Source: Cerasicoccus maritimus (GTDB lineage: Bacteria; Verrucomicrobiota; Verrucomicrobiia; Opitutales; Cerasicoccaceae). Taken from it: DNA of 64,000 bases. This document shows positions 16,666 through 25,857 of the stretch, one piece after another. The position numbers and the translations under genes were made by a program. The stretch covers positions 1-64,000 of the forward strand of contig JAVDPD010000026.1 in NCBI GenBank assembly GCA_031296935.1, written 5' to 3'. The notes beneath the pieces are model-generated. The model saw nothing but the letters and a program-made list of their open reading frames with translations. It ran no database searches and was not told the DNA's origin. Within the stretch, counting starts at the first letter, position 1; every line of letters begins with the position of its first letter.

Positions 16666-18786
16666 ATGTCTAGGCGATTCAAAGGCTACTGGAAGTGGGT
16701 GCTGGGAAATTGGTGGGCGGATAAGCGCTATTTTTTCCGTCACCAGCTCAAGGACCGTTTTAAGTTCTTGAAGGGCTATAGCCGCTATCAGGCCAAGGAA
16801 TTTGCTGATTGGCGTGGCAGCGCCGAAGCTCGTCGGAAGACGGCCAAACACGAGCGTTGGGCCTCCCGCGCGAACGCCAAGGAGTCTGTCAAGCAAAGCG
16901 GGGCGCGGTTCGGGGAGTTTGTGATTGGGGTGCTGACGTCGCCGTTTCGCTTCGCAAGCTGGTTGTTTCGAAAGATCAATCAACTACGCAAGATGTCTTT
17001 CCGCGAAGCTTGCGTGGAGCTGTGGTATGGGTACCGGGCGCTAATTGCCTGGGGCCTGAATCGGCTGGAATTTTTCTTTTTCCGTTGGTCGAAGGCGCCG
17101 CTTTGGCTGAGGGGTATTAGTGCATTGGCGCTCATTGGCGGCATTGGTGGAGTGGTCTCCTTGCCCTGGGTGGTGAAGGCGGCCAAAAGTTACCGCAGTG
17201 AAGTGATCTTTGCTGAAGCCAAGGAGTTGAAAAAGGACGGACGCATCGTGGAGGCTTACACCAAGGCCCGCGCCGCTGCGCTGCTCGATCGTAGTGATCC
17301 CGAGCTCTTGGAGCTCACCACCGAGCTGGCCAAAGATACGCGAAACCCTGAGCTTGTTTGGTGGAGTGAGCTCAACGCCAAGGCCAGCGGCTATGATGTT
17401 GATTCCCTTTCCGAGCTAGTGGAAAACGCCAGCCAATACCGTCGGATTCGTGTGGCCTCGCGCTTCTATCAGCTCATGGCGCAGCAGTATCCCGACCATG
17501 AGCTGACCACCGCTGCGCGCGTGCGTCTCTTGATGGCGCAAGGGCGCTTGGCCGAGGCTAATGAACTAGCTGGACGGGCCTTTGCCGATGGTAGCCAAGC
17601 TGCCGCGGTGCATCAACTAATGCTCCAGCGCTATTGGCTGGATACTGAGCCCGAGGCTCGGGCCGAGCTGGCTGGCTACTTTCAGGCCAACATCTTGCGC
17701 CAAGATCACGTTGGCTTGGGCATCATTCATATGGCCTTGGTCAATCCTCAGCCGTTCATGAACGACGGCCTTGATTTTCAGCTGGTTTTAGATGCGGCAA
17801 AAACGCATCCTGACATCAAGCCGCTGGAGCTCGCGATGGCCTATGGCAGGGCCGGTGAAACTGGGACGCTTGCCCTTGAAACTGCCATGCAGGGCTTTTA
17901 TGAGGCAGTGGATTGGGAGGATGTCGAGGACTGGGATGAAGCACTGCGTCTGCTGAGGACATTTCAGTTTTACGAGGTGTTGGAGCATGACGCCTTACAG
18001 CGGCAGATCAGTGCTGATGAGGCATTATCCGAACTTTACCTCGAAAGCCTTGTTATGGCCGATGAGCCGGACTACGAGCAACTCGATGCGATTATTAATA
18101 GCCCGGCTGGCAGCACGCAGGTAGCGCTCAACCCCCGCGACCGCGCCTTCTGGCTAGCGGTGCTGGCGCAGCGCAATGATGAGCAGGAGAAGTTTCGCGA
18201 AAACGTGGTTCGTGCTTTGGAATTTTCCGAGGCCAAGGATTGGTGGAACCTCCAGCAAGTCGCACAGCGTGTATTTGAGGGGCAGGCTTTGAACGAGTTT
18301 TACAGCGAGTCTCTGCGACAGTCTCCGAATTCACCACAGATCCTTGGCGGTTTCCTGAACGCTCTCTACAGGCAAGGTAACGATGCTTTGCTGCAACGAA
18401 TTCTGCCACAAGTCTCACTGCAAACCCTCTCGAATTATCCGGGCATTCAGGCGCAAGTGATCTACCTGAAGGCGCTCTACGGTCAAGACCTGGAGCTGTG
18501 CCGCTACTATGCGGAGGATTTGGTGGGGCGCTATCCGGCACGCGCGGACAATTATCTGGTGCTGGCCTTTGCGTATTACCAATCTCAGCATCCAGAAGTT
18601 GCCAATAAGATAGTCCAGGAGCTGCCTGTCAATGCGCGCACCAGTGAGACAAATCCCTACGCATTTTTTTGTTATGCGGTGTGTAGCAAGGATCTGGATC
18701 TAGTGCCCACAGACAAGCTGCCTCTTCAGCAAGAGCATGCGGTGATTCAAGCCGCGAGAATGACCCAAATGGGCGCGGAGTCCTAA
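16666..18786 (+). CDS. Membrane-anchored TPR-type hypothetical protein
   Basis: 706 residues. A long basic, aromatic-rich cytoplasmic N-terminus (about 1-147; many Arg, Lys, Trp) leads into one transmembrane helix (about 148-170, LRGISALALIGGIGGVVSLP). The remaining 530 residues form helical pairs of TPR/SEL1 type (EAKELKKDGRIVEAYTKARA near 185 is the clearest unit). The C-terminal domain is therefore predicted to lie in the periplasm, with the basic head inside. No enzyme motif. It converges on another single-pass helical-repeat protein (18802-20493), with only 15 bp between the stops. A role as scaffold or assembly factor in the envelope is inference. Confidence 0.65.
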   Translation: MSRRFKGYWKWVLGNWWADKRYFFRHQLKDRFKFLKGYSRYQAKEFADWRGSAEARRKTAKHERWASRANAKESVKQSGARFGEFVIGVLTSPFRFASWLFRKINQLRKMSFREACVELWYGYRALIAWGLNRLEFFFFRWSKAPLWLRGISALALIGGIGGVVSLPWVVKAAKSYRSEVIFAEAKELKKDGRIVEAYTKARAAALLDRSDPELLELTTELAKDTRNPELVWWSELNAKASGYDVDSLSELVENASQYRRIRVASRFYQLMAQQYPDHELTTAARVRLLMAQGRLAEANELAGRAFADGSQAAAVHQLMLQRYWLDTEPEARAELAGYFQANILRQDHVGLGIIHMALVNPQPFMNDGLDFQLVLDAAKTHPDIKPLELAMAYGRAGETGTLALETAMQGFYEAVDWEDVEDWDEALRLLRTFQFYEVLEHDALQRQISADEALSELYLESLVMADEPDYEQLDAIINSPAGSTQVALNPRDRAFWLAVLAQRNDEQEKFRENVVRALEFSEAKDWWNLQQVAQRVFEGQALNEFYSESLRQSPNSPQILGGFLNALYRQGNDALLQRILPQVSLQTLSNYPGIQAQVIYLKALYGQDLELCRYYAEDLVGRYPARADNYLVLAFAYYQSQHPEVANKIVQELPVNARTSETNPYAFFCYAVCSKDLDLVPTDKLPLQQEHAVIQAARMTQMGAES

Positions 18787-18801
18787 CAGAAAAGCCCGCG
18801 A

Positions 18802-20493
18802 CTACAATTGCGATACGCGTTCGGACGCTTGTTCAAAGAGTAGCTTTTCTTCGGGTAGTAGCTGATTGGCGCTCATGCTGTTTAACATTGCTTCAGCGGT
18901 CTGGCGGTCTTGCCGGTCGAGGGCCACGAGGGCATTGGAAAGGCGGCAACTGGCCACCTTGAGGTAGCGGCGGTTTAAGTGCTCCAATTGATGCTCGGCT
19001 GCGTCGAGTTGGCCGACTTTCCACAGCATAAAGGCGTAGCTTGCCGGGTAGATGCTGTTGGGGTGCTCCTCGACAAGCGCTTGCATCTGGTCGAGCTTCT
19101 CCTGGCTGGGGGTGGCAAGCAGCGCGTCGAGATAAAGCGCGTTATTCCGCATCGCATGGTTGTCGGGTTGAAGCGCCAGGTATTGGTTGATTGCATCCAG
19201 CGCTTCTTGGGTCTGTCGCTGAGTCGCATGGATGATGAAGAGCTGGTTGAGCGCACGGCTCTTCTGTCCCTTTTCTTCCGCAGTCTGCAAGGCCGCCTGA
19301 GTTGCCGTAATGGACTCGTTGATCCAGCCAAGACGGAAGGAGAGCCCGGCAAGCGACATCAACTCGTCGTATGCTTGCTGCTTTTCTGCAATTTGATAAG
19401 CGTGACGCCAAGCCTGCGTGGGCGTATCGCTGACCTGACGACTGCTTTCAATATGCGCCAGAAGCGTGGCGCGCTTGAGCTGATCCAAGTCGCGAGCTTC
19501 CTCGTTTAGCACGGCAACGGCCTCGTCTACCTGGCCTTGGCCAATGAGCGCTTGGAACTGCGCGCGCCAGCGTTGGTCGGCTTGGAGCGGGGCTGCTGCC
19601 GGGCTGTTGATGAACTTCAGCATCGCGTCATAAGCGCCGATCGAGAGCAGCCAATTGGCCACCAGGTCAGGTTCCGCTACACCTTCGCTCTGCACGGTGT
19701 TTTGGATGATCGTATCGCGCTGATCGGGGGTGAGGATGAGCTGTTGTGTGGCGATCACGATGCGGCTCAGTGGCGTTTGCTTGGCATGCTCATCCAAGCT
19801 CTGGAGCAGCCACTCGCGGTCGTTTTCAAACATGGGTATGTCGAAGCGTGAGCCAAGTAGGATTAGCGCTTTAAAACCTTCTTCAGAGTGGGATGAACCC
19901 GCGCGTCGCAGGAAAGACTTGGCCTGAAGTGAGGCAAGCGGCGTTGGTTGGGCCAGTAAATATTGCCCCTTGAGCAGCAGCGCTCCAGTGTGCTTGGGGT
20001 CGATGGCAAGCAGGCGGTCCAGCGACTCCATTGCTTGCTTCGTGTGGTTGCGCAAGAATTCGATTTGCGCCTGTAAAAAGAGGTATTCCGGCTCGCCGCC
20101 CAGGGTTGGCCCGAGCGCTTCGTAAATGCTCTCCACGCGGTCGAATTTGCGGTCTTTGAGACTTTGGCGCAGGTAGGCTAAGCCGAGCTCTGGTGTGATG
20201 GTGGACTTATCGGCAGCGGCAAGGGTCTCCAGCGCCGCTTCGGGTGTGAGCTTGAGAAAGGCCAACGAACGCAATTCCTGCGCGGCGGATTTTTCCCAAC
20301 CAAAGGCGATCACAAGGTCGGCGTGGGCGATGGCTTGTTGATACTCTTTTTTCTCAAGCGCGGTCCGAGCCAGGTTCAGCTCGCGGTGCTGCCAAAACCA
20401 ATATCCTGCTCCAATAACGCCAGCAATGACGGCGACAAGTAGCGTGACTGGTAGCCACGACATGCGCTTTAAATTAGTGCCGGAGTAGGGCAT
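18802..20493 (-). CDS. Membrane-anchored TPR repeat protein
   Basis: 563 residues. A transmembrane helix near the N-terminus (about 13-31, WLPVTLLVAVIAGVIGAGYW) is followed directly by TPR-like helix pairs (LARTALEKKEYQQAIAHADL near 37-56; AQIEFLRNHTKQAMESLDRL; QTQEALDAINQYLALQPDNH) up to the C-terminus. It is predicted to be anchored in the inner membrane with the repeats outside. Architecture matches the convergent neighbour (one helix plus long repeat domain) but with a short cytoplasmic head, so the two may be distant paralogues or partners. No enzymatic motif. A second possible start is the ATG at 20461-20463. Confidence 0.75.
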   Translation of the reverse strand: MPYSGTNLKRMSWLPVTLLVAVIAGVIGAGYWFWQHRELNLARTALEKKEYQQAIAHADLVIAFGWEKSAAQELRSLAFLKLTPEAALETLAAADKSTITPELGLAYLRQSLKDRKFDRVESIYEALGPTLGGEPEYLFLQAQIEFLRNHTKQAMESLDRLLAIDPKHTGALLLKGQYLLAQPTPLASLQAKSFLRRAGSSHSEEGFKALILLGSRFDIPMFENDREWLLQSLDEHAKQTPLSRIVIATQQLILTPDQRDTIIQNTVQSEGVAEPDLVANWLLSIGAYDAMLKFINSPAAAPLQADQRWRAQFQALIGQGQVDEAVAVLNEEARDLDQLKRATLLAHIESSRQVSDTPTQAWRHAYQIAEKQQAYDELMSLAGLSFRLGWINESITATQAALQTAEEKGQKSRALNQLFIIHATQRQTQEALDAINQYLALQPDNHAMRNNALYLDALLATPSQEKLDQMQALVEEHPNSIYPASYAFMLWKVGQLDAAEHQLEHLNRRYLKVASCRLSNALVALDRQDRQTAEAMLNSMSANQLLPEEKLLFEQASERVSQL

Positions 20494-20519
20494 CTAAATT
20501 GAAAAATATACCGTCCAAG

Positions 20520-20903
20520 TTAATGTTCAAGTATTTCAACTTCGTAGCCATCTGGGTCGGTGATGAAGGCCATTTTATTGCCGCCGGAAGTAAATTTTTC
20601 CTGCCACCGATTCGGCCAGATGTCGATGCCTGCCTTTGCGAGCATCTCGCAATATTCCACAATATCGTCTACTCGAATACAGGTGTGCACGAGGTCTTCG
20701 GGGAACTCGACTTTATAGTCCGGCGAATGCGTGAGCTCGAGTTTGTGTGCGCTACCTGGGATTTGCAGGTGGGCGAGCTGGTTGCCGGAGGGGGACTTGT
20801 CCGTGCGCTTAAGCACCTCGAAGCCGCAGGTGAGGCAATACCAGTTGATGGACTTTTCGAGGTCGCTGACGCGGATGCGGGTGTGGTCGAATGAAATGGG
20901 CAT
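20520..20903 (-). CDS. VOC superfamily protein, glyoxalase I-like
   Basis: 127 residues with the paired beta-alpha-beta-beta-beta modules of the vicinal-oxygen-chelate fold. The first module opens FDHTRIRVSDLEKSINWYCL, the second VHTCIRVDDIVEYCEMLAKA, and the end is AFITDPDGYEVEILEH. Metal ligands fit glyoxalase I: His in FDHTRI, Glu in LELTHS, His in LVHTCI and the C-terminal Glu in VEILEH. The likely activity is detoxification of methylglyoxal as its glutathione (or other thiol) adduct, but related dioxygenases share the same fold. Confidence 0.8.
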   Translation of the reverse strand: MPISFDHTRIRVSDLEKSINWYCLTCGFEVLKRTDKSPSGNQLAHLQIPGSAHKLELTHSPDYKVEFPEDLVHTCIRVDDIVEYCEMLAKAGIDIWPNRWQEKFTSGGNKMAFITDPDGYEVEILEH

Positions 20904-21016
20904 AGGTAGTGAGCAATTTAAAGATTAAAAATTATAGAGTGGATTAGAACATTCTCGTAGACCAAGCGTGTTTTCAACCCAACTTTAATTTTTAATTTGC
21001 TCACTTCAATTTCTGC

Positions 21017-21589
21017 TTAACTCCCGGGCTTAATCGGGGGAATCGACGCCAGCTCGGCGGGTAGGTTCTCAGGATCGTATGTCGGGAACGAAAACTGGAG
21101 CAGCGAAGTCAACGGCGTGCGGAAACTGGCCTTGCCCTCAGAGCGGTCGACGAGCACTGCCACACCAACGCAGTTGCCGCCTTCGGCGTCCACGATGTCC
21201 AGCGCTTCATTCACGCGACCGCCGCGGGTGATCACGTCTTCGACCACAAGGATCGTTTCCCCGTCGGCGATCTTAAAGTTGCGGCGCAGGGCGAGCTTGT
21301 CGTCGACCTTCTCCACAAAGAGAAAACGCTTGCCAGCCTGGCGGGCGACTTCCTGGCCGATCACGAGGCCGCCCATAGCGGGCGCGACGACGGTGTCAAA
21401 GCTGTCCACGTCGATCTTTTCGAGCAGGAGCTCGGCCAGGCGAGTGACTTTGTCCATGCGTTCACAGACGCGGGCGCATTGGAAAAAATGACCGGAGCGC
21501 AAGCCCGAGCGGAGGATGAAATGGCCCTCCAGCAGGGCGCCGGAATCGCGGAAAATTTGCAGGATTTCTTGGTCGACGGAATCACTCAT
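21017..21589 (-). CDS. pyrE: Orotate phosphoribosyltransferase
   Basis: 190 residues, making orotidine monophosphate from orotate and PRPP in pyrimidine synthesis. Type I phosphoribosyltransferase features are the PRPP loop ILVVEDVITRGGRVNEAL (about 120-137), the catalytic-loop region LFVEKVDDKLALRRNFKI and an N-terminal hood LLEGHFILRSGLRSGHFFQC. The frame is open about 100 codons further upstream, but that extension has no family similarity and overlaps the divergent gene; the ATG at 21587-21589 fits the normal length. Confidence 0.93.
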   Translation of the reverse strand: MSDSVDQEILQIFRDSGALLEGHFILRSGLRSGHFFQCARVCERMDKVTRLAELLLEKIDVDSFDTVVAPAMGGLVIGQEVARQAGKRFLFVEKVDDKLALRRNFKIADGETILVVEDVITRGGRVNEALDIVDAEGGNCVGVAVLVDRSEGKASFRTPLTSLLQFSFPTYDPENLPAELASIPPIKPGS

Positions 21590-21728
21590 AGGGGGACGCT
21601 GGGCAGCGTCCGGCGGGGCGTCAAGGCAAAGTGCCGGGCGCGCTGGGATGCACGGTGTAAAATGCAAAAAACGGCCTACAGGTTGGCGCAAGCTTTGCTT
21701 TTCCATTGCGAAGGCTGAGTTTAATCCT

Positions 21729-22616
21729 ATGGTGAAAATCGTGAAAGAAAACAAACCAGCACCGATTAAGGCCACGCGCAGACACGCGTTGCTAGGTTTG
21801 TTGGATGACACCAATACGGTCGTCCGCAGCGCCGTGCGCGCAGAGCTGGAGCGTCTGGGGCCGAGTGGCGTCGCCTTTTTGCGTGAGGCCACTCACCACG
21901 AAGACGCCAACATCGGTTGTGCCGCCCGCGACCTACTCGATGCCTTGACTGGCGGTCAGCCGGAGCGCGTGTTCCGCGATTTTATCCGCTCTTTTAATTA
22001 CGAGCTCGAAACCGGTGTGCTGCTGCTCGACCGGGTTGCTAACCCGGAGGTCGGCATGGCTGACTACGAGCGCTTCCTGGCCGAGGTTTCCGACCGTTGC
22101 CGTGAGCTGATGCTGCACCCCAGCACCGCTTGGGAAAAGTGTCGCGTGCTCAACCGCGTGATCTTCGGTGAATACGGATTTTGCGGCGACACGGATAATT
22201 TCTACGACCCGCGTAACAGCTTCTTGAGTGACGTGGTGGACCGCCGCCGCGGTATTCCGATCAGCCTGTCGATTCTTTACCTGCTCGTGGCCGACCGCTG
22301 CAATTTGGAGCTTTCGCCGGTGGCCTTTCCGGGGCGCTTTATGGTGGGCTGCTTCCTGGATGCGGAGCCGTTTTACGTCGATGTGTTTGAGGGCGGCGTG
22401 TTCCGGACGATTGAAGAAATCGAGGCCATGCTGGAGCCCTATGAGATCGAGCTGGAGCCGTCGATTTTTGCGCCGTGCCCGGTGGGTGAAGTGCTCGCGC
22501 GCTGCTGCCGGAATTTGGTCAACCAATACAGCCGAGCTGGCGACAAAAGCCGCGTGAAGCTCTTTTCCGAATACGTCAATGAGTTCGAGGCGGCGTATCG
22601 CCTCAATGACGAATAG
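21729..22616 (+). CDS. SirB1 family (transglutaminase-like) protein with HEAT-like N-terminus
   Basis: 295 residues. The core (about 95-270) is the SirB1/transglutaminase-like domain: CRVLNRVIFGEYGFCGDTDN, FYDPRNSFLSDVVDRRRGIP, ISLSILYLLVADRC, and LSPVAFPGRFMVGC before a DVFEGG segment. The Cys-His-Asp triad of true transglutaminases is not clearly complete; the family is of uncertain function. The first 70 residues (ALLGLLDDTNTVVRSAVRAE, LREATHHEDANIGCAARDLL) look like one or two HEAT-type helical repeats, usual in verrucomicrobial members. Start at ATG 21729. The gene leads a compact same-strand run into aroE (39 bp gap). Confidence 0.8.
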   Translation: MVKIVKENKPAPIKATRRHALLGLLDDTNTVVRSAVRAELERLGPSGVAFLREATHHEDANIGCAARDLLDALTGGQPERVFRDFIRSFNYELETGVLLLDRVANPEVGMADYERFLAEVSDRCRELMLHPSTAWEKCRVLNRVIFGEYGFCGDTDNFYDPRNSFLSDVVDRRRGIPISLSILYLLVADRCNLELSPVAFPGRFMVGCFLDAEPFYVDVFEGGVFRTIEEIEAMLEPYEIELEPSIFAPCPVGEVLARCCRNLVNQYSRAGDKSRVKLFSEYVNEFEAAYRLNDE

Positions 22617-22655
22617 GGCTTGTCGGTGAGGCCGTGAGCAGCATGCTTGCGAGCC

Positions 22656-23585
22656 ATGCAATATGACGACCCCGACCGCGTGCGTTCGCTCGATGAGCTG
22701 GAGCACTGGGATTTTCAAGGCAGCTCGCTGGCCGTGCTGGGCAGCCCGATCGGGCACAGCGTGAGCCCGGCTATGCACAATGCCGCCCTGAACCTGATGG
22801 GGCAGACGCAGCACATTTTCGCCGATTGGCGCTACTTCAAGTTTGATACGCCGCCGGAGATTCTTCCGCAGGCTTTGGAGCAACTGCATCGCGCCGGTTT
22901 TCAGGGCGTCAATTTAACTATCCCGCATAAAGTGCAGGCTGTGGATCTCGTCGTGGAAATCGACCCCGGCGCCAAGCTCTCCGGCGCGGTCAATACGCTG
23001 CATCGCCGCGAGCATGGCTGGGCCGGTTTTAACTCAGATGGCTATGGCCTGGAACAGGCGTTGCTTCGAGAACTCAGCGTGGAGCTGACCGACGCGACGG
23101 TCATCATGCTGGGCGCAGGTGGCGCGGCGCGGGCCGCCGCAGTGCAATGCCTGCAGTCGGGCGTGGCCGAGCTGTGGATTGGCAATCGCAACCAGGAGCG
23201 CCTCGGCGGGTTGATTGATCTCCTGCAGGAAGCGCCGAACAGCGAGCGCGTGCGCGGCTTTGATTTGAGCCAACCGCCGGCGGATTTGCCGAAGCACGCA
23301 GTAATCGTCAATGCGACTTCGCTCGGTCTGAAAGCCGAAGATCCGGCGCCGATTGACCTGACTACTTTCGAGTCGGAGACTAAGGTTTACGACATGACTT
23401 ACGGCGTGGAAAACGCCTTGGCCAAGGCAGCGAAAGAGCAGGGGATCGCCTACGCGGATGGGCTCTCGATGCTGGTTTGGCAGGGCGTGCGCAGCCTGGA
23501 AATTTGGAGCGGTGCCGAAGTGCCGGCTCAAGCCATGATGGACGGCGCTTGCTTCGCCAAAGGCTATTCACCGCGCCGCGCATGA
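22656..23585 (+). CDS. aroE: Shikimate dehydrogenase
   Basis: The 309-residue enzyme reduces 3-dehydroshikimate to shikimate with NADPH. The shikimate-binding N-terminus is LAVLGSPIGHSVSPAMHNAA (about 28-47) with the catalytic Lys in GVNLTIPHKVQAV. GFNSDGYG follows, then the NADP-binding GAGGAARAAAVQCL and VIVNATSLGLK, with GLSMLVWQGV near the end. Length is slightly above the usual 270-290 because of about 25 extra N-terminal residues. An alternative TTG start lies three codons upstream. The stop overlaps the next start as ATGA. Confidence 0.94.
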   Translation: MQYDDPDRVRSLDELEHWDFQGSSLAVLGSPIGHSVSPAMHNAALNLMGQTQHIFADWRYFKFDTPPEILPQALEQLHRAGFQGVNLTIPHKVQAVDLVVEIDPGAKLSGAVNTLHRREHGWAGFNSDGYGLEQALLRELSVELTDATVIMLGAGGAARAAAVQCLQSGVAELWIGNRNQERLGGLIDLLQEAPNSERVRGFDLSQPPADLPKHAVIVNATSLGLKAEDPAPIDLTTFESETKVYDMTYGVENALAKAAKEQGIAYADGLSMLVWQGVRSLEIWSGAEVPAQAMMDGACFAKGYSPRRA

Positions 23586-23917
23586 AGCCCCGAATACTCT
23601 TTGTCTGTAGTCGGAACCAGTGGCGCAGCCCGACGGCGGAAAAGTGCTATCTTACCGATGCGCGCATCGAGGTGCGCTCAGCCGGGGTGAGCCAGGCGGC
23701 GCGCCACGTAATCAGCAGCGCAGATGTTGAGTGGGCAGACTTGATTCTCGTCATGGACACCGAGCACAAGCGCCGCATCGTGGAGCGTTTTCGCGGCGCG
23801 GACTTGCCGCCGATTGAAAGCCTGGAGATTCCCGATGACTACGGCTACCTGGATGACGAGTTGATCACACTCATTCGCAGTTCGACCGAGCCTTGGATCA
23901 ATCAACTATTGTCCTGA
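23582..23917 (+). CDS. Short low-molecular-weight protein tyrosine phosphatase-like protein
   Basis: 111 residues, beginning MKPRILFVCSRNQWRSPTAE. The CX5R phosphate-binding loop is intact (Cys9 to Arg15) and is followed by the Ser-Pro-Thr-Ala-Glu helix start typical of the short phosphatase subgroup. The family's usual DPY aspartate segment is replaced by IPDDYGYLDDEL near the C-terminus, where Asp could act as general acid. About 40 residues shorter than classical LMW-PTPs. Its start overlaps the aroE stop by four bases (ATGA), so the two are translationally coupled, though no functional link is obvious. Confidence 0.8.
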   Translation: MKPRILFVCSRNQWRSPTAEKCYLTDARIEVRSAGVSQAARHVISSADVEWADLILVMDTEHKRRIVERFRGADLPPIESLEIPDDYGYLDDELITLIRSSTEPWINQLLS

Positions 23918-23954
23918 CGCGAAACTGCTGGTAATGACCCTTTTATAAATTCGC

Positions 23955-24986
23955 ATGACCCTCGAAGATTTCAATGCAATCAACCAGTCCTTTCCGTGGT
24001 TTTTCGGTTTTTGGGCCTTTGTCTTTGGCGCCTGTTGGGGCAGCTTTTTCAATGTGGTGATCTACCGCGTGCCAGCGGGGAAGTCCGTGGTGAAGCCGGG
24101 ATCGCATTGTTACGCCTGCAACAAGCCGATCAAGTGGTATGACAATTTGCCGATCCTGAGTTGGTTTATTTTAAGGGGCAAAGCTCGCTGCTGCGGGGTG
24201 CCGTTCTCCGTGCGTTATGCGGTTATCGAGGCGATGACGGGGTCGTTTTTCCTGATTGCCTGGTTGGTATACAGCGAACATCTAGGTGTCGTGGTGGCCG
24301 TCTGGCTGTTTATTTCGCTGCTGATCTGCAACACTTTCATCGACTACGATACACAACACCTTTACGACGCCTTCACGGTGTGGGGCATGATGCTTGGCGT
24401 TGTGCTTTCGGCGCTATACCCGGACCTACATGGCATGGGGGGCAGTGGCGACCCAGTGATGCTGGAGCGTCTGCGAAGCGTGGCCCTCAGTGTGACGGGC
24501 GCAGTGGTTGGCTCGGGTGTAATCCTGTGGATTGCGATGATTGCCGAGAAGTTTTTGCGCAAGGAAGCGATGGGCTTTGGCGACGTGCTTTTAATGGGTT
24601 GTATCGGTGCGTTTATCGGCTGGAAAGGCGCGGTGTTTGCCATCTTTGGTGGCTCGATGCTGGGGGCGTTGGTGGTGATCCCGCTCATGCTCTTTAACCA
24701 GATTTGCGGCACGAATTTAACGCCCGGCAAGACCGGCCATGCCGAAGATCCAGAGGCAGCGAAAAAAGCGGGCGACCAGGCGAGCACAGTTGAAGCGGTG
24801 GCCAAGGAAGACGCCAAGGCCGAAGGCGAGGAAGAAGCGGCGCAGTTGGGCATGGGCACGGCGATTCCTTTTGGCCCCTGGCTGTCGCTGGGTGCCTTGG
24901 TTTACGTGCTATTCCTACACGAATATGTGGACGCCTATTTCGAGAGCACCTGCGAAATGATCTTCTCGCCGGTGAAGTTTTACTGA
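23955..24986 (+). CDS. pilD: Prepilin peptidase (type IV leader peptidase, A24)
   Basis: A polytopic membrane protein of 343 residues that cleaves and N-methylates type IV prepilins at the inner membrane. The methylase-type N-terminus has GACWGSFFNVVIYRVP (about 25-40), then a zinc-type cysteine set CYAC...CC (KPGSHCYACNKPI, KARCCGVPFS). The aspartyl protease residues lie in TFIDYDTQHLYD and AMGFGDVLLMG. A hydrophilic, Lys/Glu/Ala-rich loop of about 45 residues (roughly 255-300, near GHAEDPEAAKKAGDQ) interrupts the last hydrophobic segments and is unusual. The likely substrates are the pilin-like proteins at 38-41.7 kb. Confidence 0.92.
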   Translation: MTLEDFNAINQSFPWFFGFWAFVFGACWGSFFNVVIYRVPAGKSVVKPGSHCYACNKPIKWYDNLPILSWFILRGKARCCGVPFSVRYAVIEAMTGSFFLIAWLVYSEHLGVVVAVWLFISLLICNTFIDYDTQHLYDAFTVWGMMLGVVLSALYPDLHGMGGSGDPVMLERLRSVALSVTGAVVGSGVILWIAMIAEKFLRKEAMGFGDVLLMGCIGAFIGWKGAVFAIFGGSMLGALVVIPLMLFNQICGTNLTPGKTGHAEDPEAAKKAGDQASTVEAVAKEDAKAEGEEEAAQLGMGTAIPFGPWLSLGALVYVLFLHEYVDAYFESTCEMIFSPVKFY

Positions 24987-25795
24987 GCGTTTTTACCCTT
25001 GAGCCAGACTTCCTTGACCTCGGGCATCTCGAACAGCGTGTCGTCGAGCTGTTGATTCGGATTGATGTTGGAGAGCTCGGATTTCATGATGACTTCGCCT
25101 TCAAGCGCGGTTTCGGTTTTGACGGGCATCCAATAGCCGTCGATTTTATCATACTTCAGCATGTAAACGTCGACATTTACGATCGCGCCTCCTTGGACTA
25201 ACTTATTGCCCCGGCGTGTAACCAAGTAATTTTTGGGGTGAAAGTAGAAATACTCAGTCTGGCCTTCGGGGTGATAGAGTTTAACGAGATAGTTTTTCTG
25301 GCGGCGGTTGTTGACTGGTCCTTCGTATTTCAGGATACAACCCCGCTCCTTCCAGGTTAGTAAAATGTCGTCTTTGCTACTGAGCTCTTTGAGCTCCGTG
25401 GCGTCTGAGCCTCCAAGTTTTTGTGGAAAGGGATTTTTCTCGGACGTGTCGTAAACCCAAGCATCTGAGCCGTTGAAGCCGCGAATGATTTCATGGGTGC
25501 GCCCCATATGCTTCACGATGAGTTCGGTGCGGATTTTGTCCGGGCTTTTAGTGAACAGTTTGAGGTCTACGACGTTAGGGCCTCGCGTAAGCTTTAGGTC
25601 GGCGCTGAGATTTCCAATATTGAAAGCTCCGGGACCGCCCATGGCTTTAACCGAGGTAGCAAACAACTGTTCGGCAATGGGGTCGGATTCCGCGGGCACT
25701 TGCTCTCGTAGTTGCTCTTCCAGAGCCTGGGTGTCCTGCGCGAGAGCAGTGGTTGTCGCAAAGATCATCAGCAAAACGGCAAGCAGAGATTTCAT
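24980..25795 (-). CDS. LolA-like outer-membrane lipoprotein-sorting family protein
   Basis: 271 residues from the ATG at 25793-25795, with a signal peptide (about 1-19, LLAVLLMIFATTTALA). The mature part resembles the LolA/LolB-fold family annotated as outer-membrane lipoprotein-sorting protein: KAMGGPGAFNIGNLSADLKL, a strand-rich middle, and the YKLQ-like end NPNQQLDDTLFEMPE. It is not the classical LolA; members of this subgroup often accompany lipid or lipoprotein export. It overlaps the prepilin peptidase stop by 7 bp, tail to tail. A related protein is at 29477-30199. Confidence 0.7.
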   Translation of the reverse strand: MKSLLAVLLMIFATTTALAQDTQALEEQLREQVPAESDPIAEQLFATSVKAMGGPGAFNIGNLSADLKLTRGPNVVDLKLFTKSPDKIRTELIVKHMGRTHEIIRGFNGSDAWVYDTSEKNPFPQKLGGSDATELKELSSKDDILLTWKERGCILKYEGPVNNRRQKNYLVKLYHPEGQTEYFYFHPKNYLVTRRGNKLVQGGAIVNVDVYMLKYDKIDGYWMPVKTETALEGEVIMKSELSNINPNQQLDDTLFEMPEVKEVWLKGKNAQ

Positions 25796-25857
25796 AAGGC
25801 AATTGTGAACATGCACTAGCGGTGCGACAATCTTGGATGAAGTCCATTAGACATTTT

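Noticed and set aside
21590..21892. 100-codon N-terminal extension of PyrE
   Set aside because: It overlaps the divergent SirB1 gene and has no phosphoribosyltransferase similarity.
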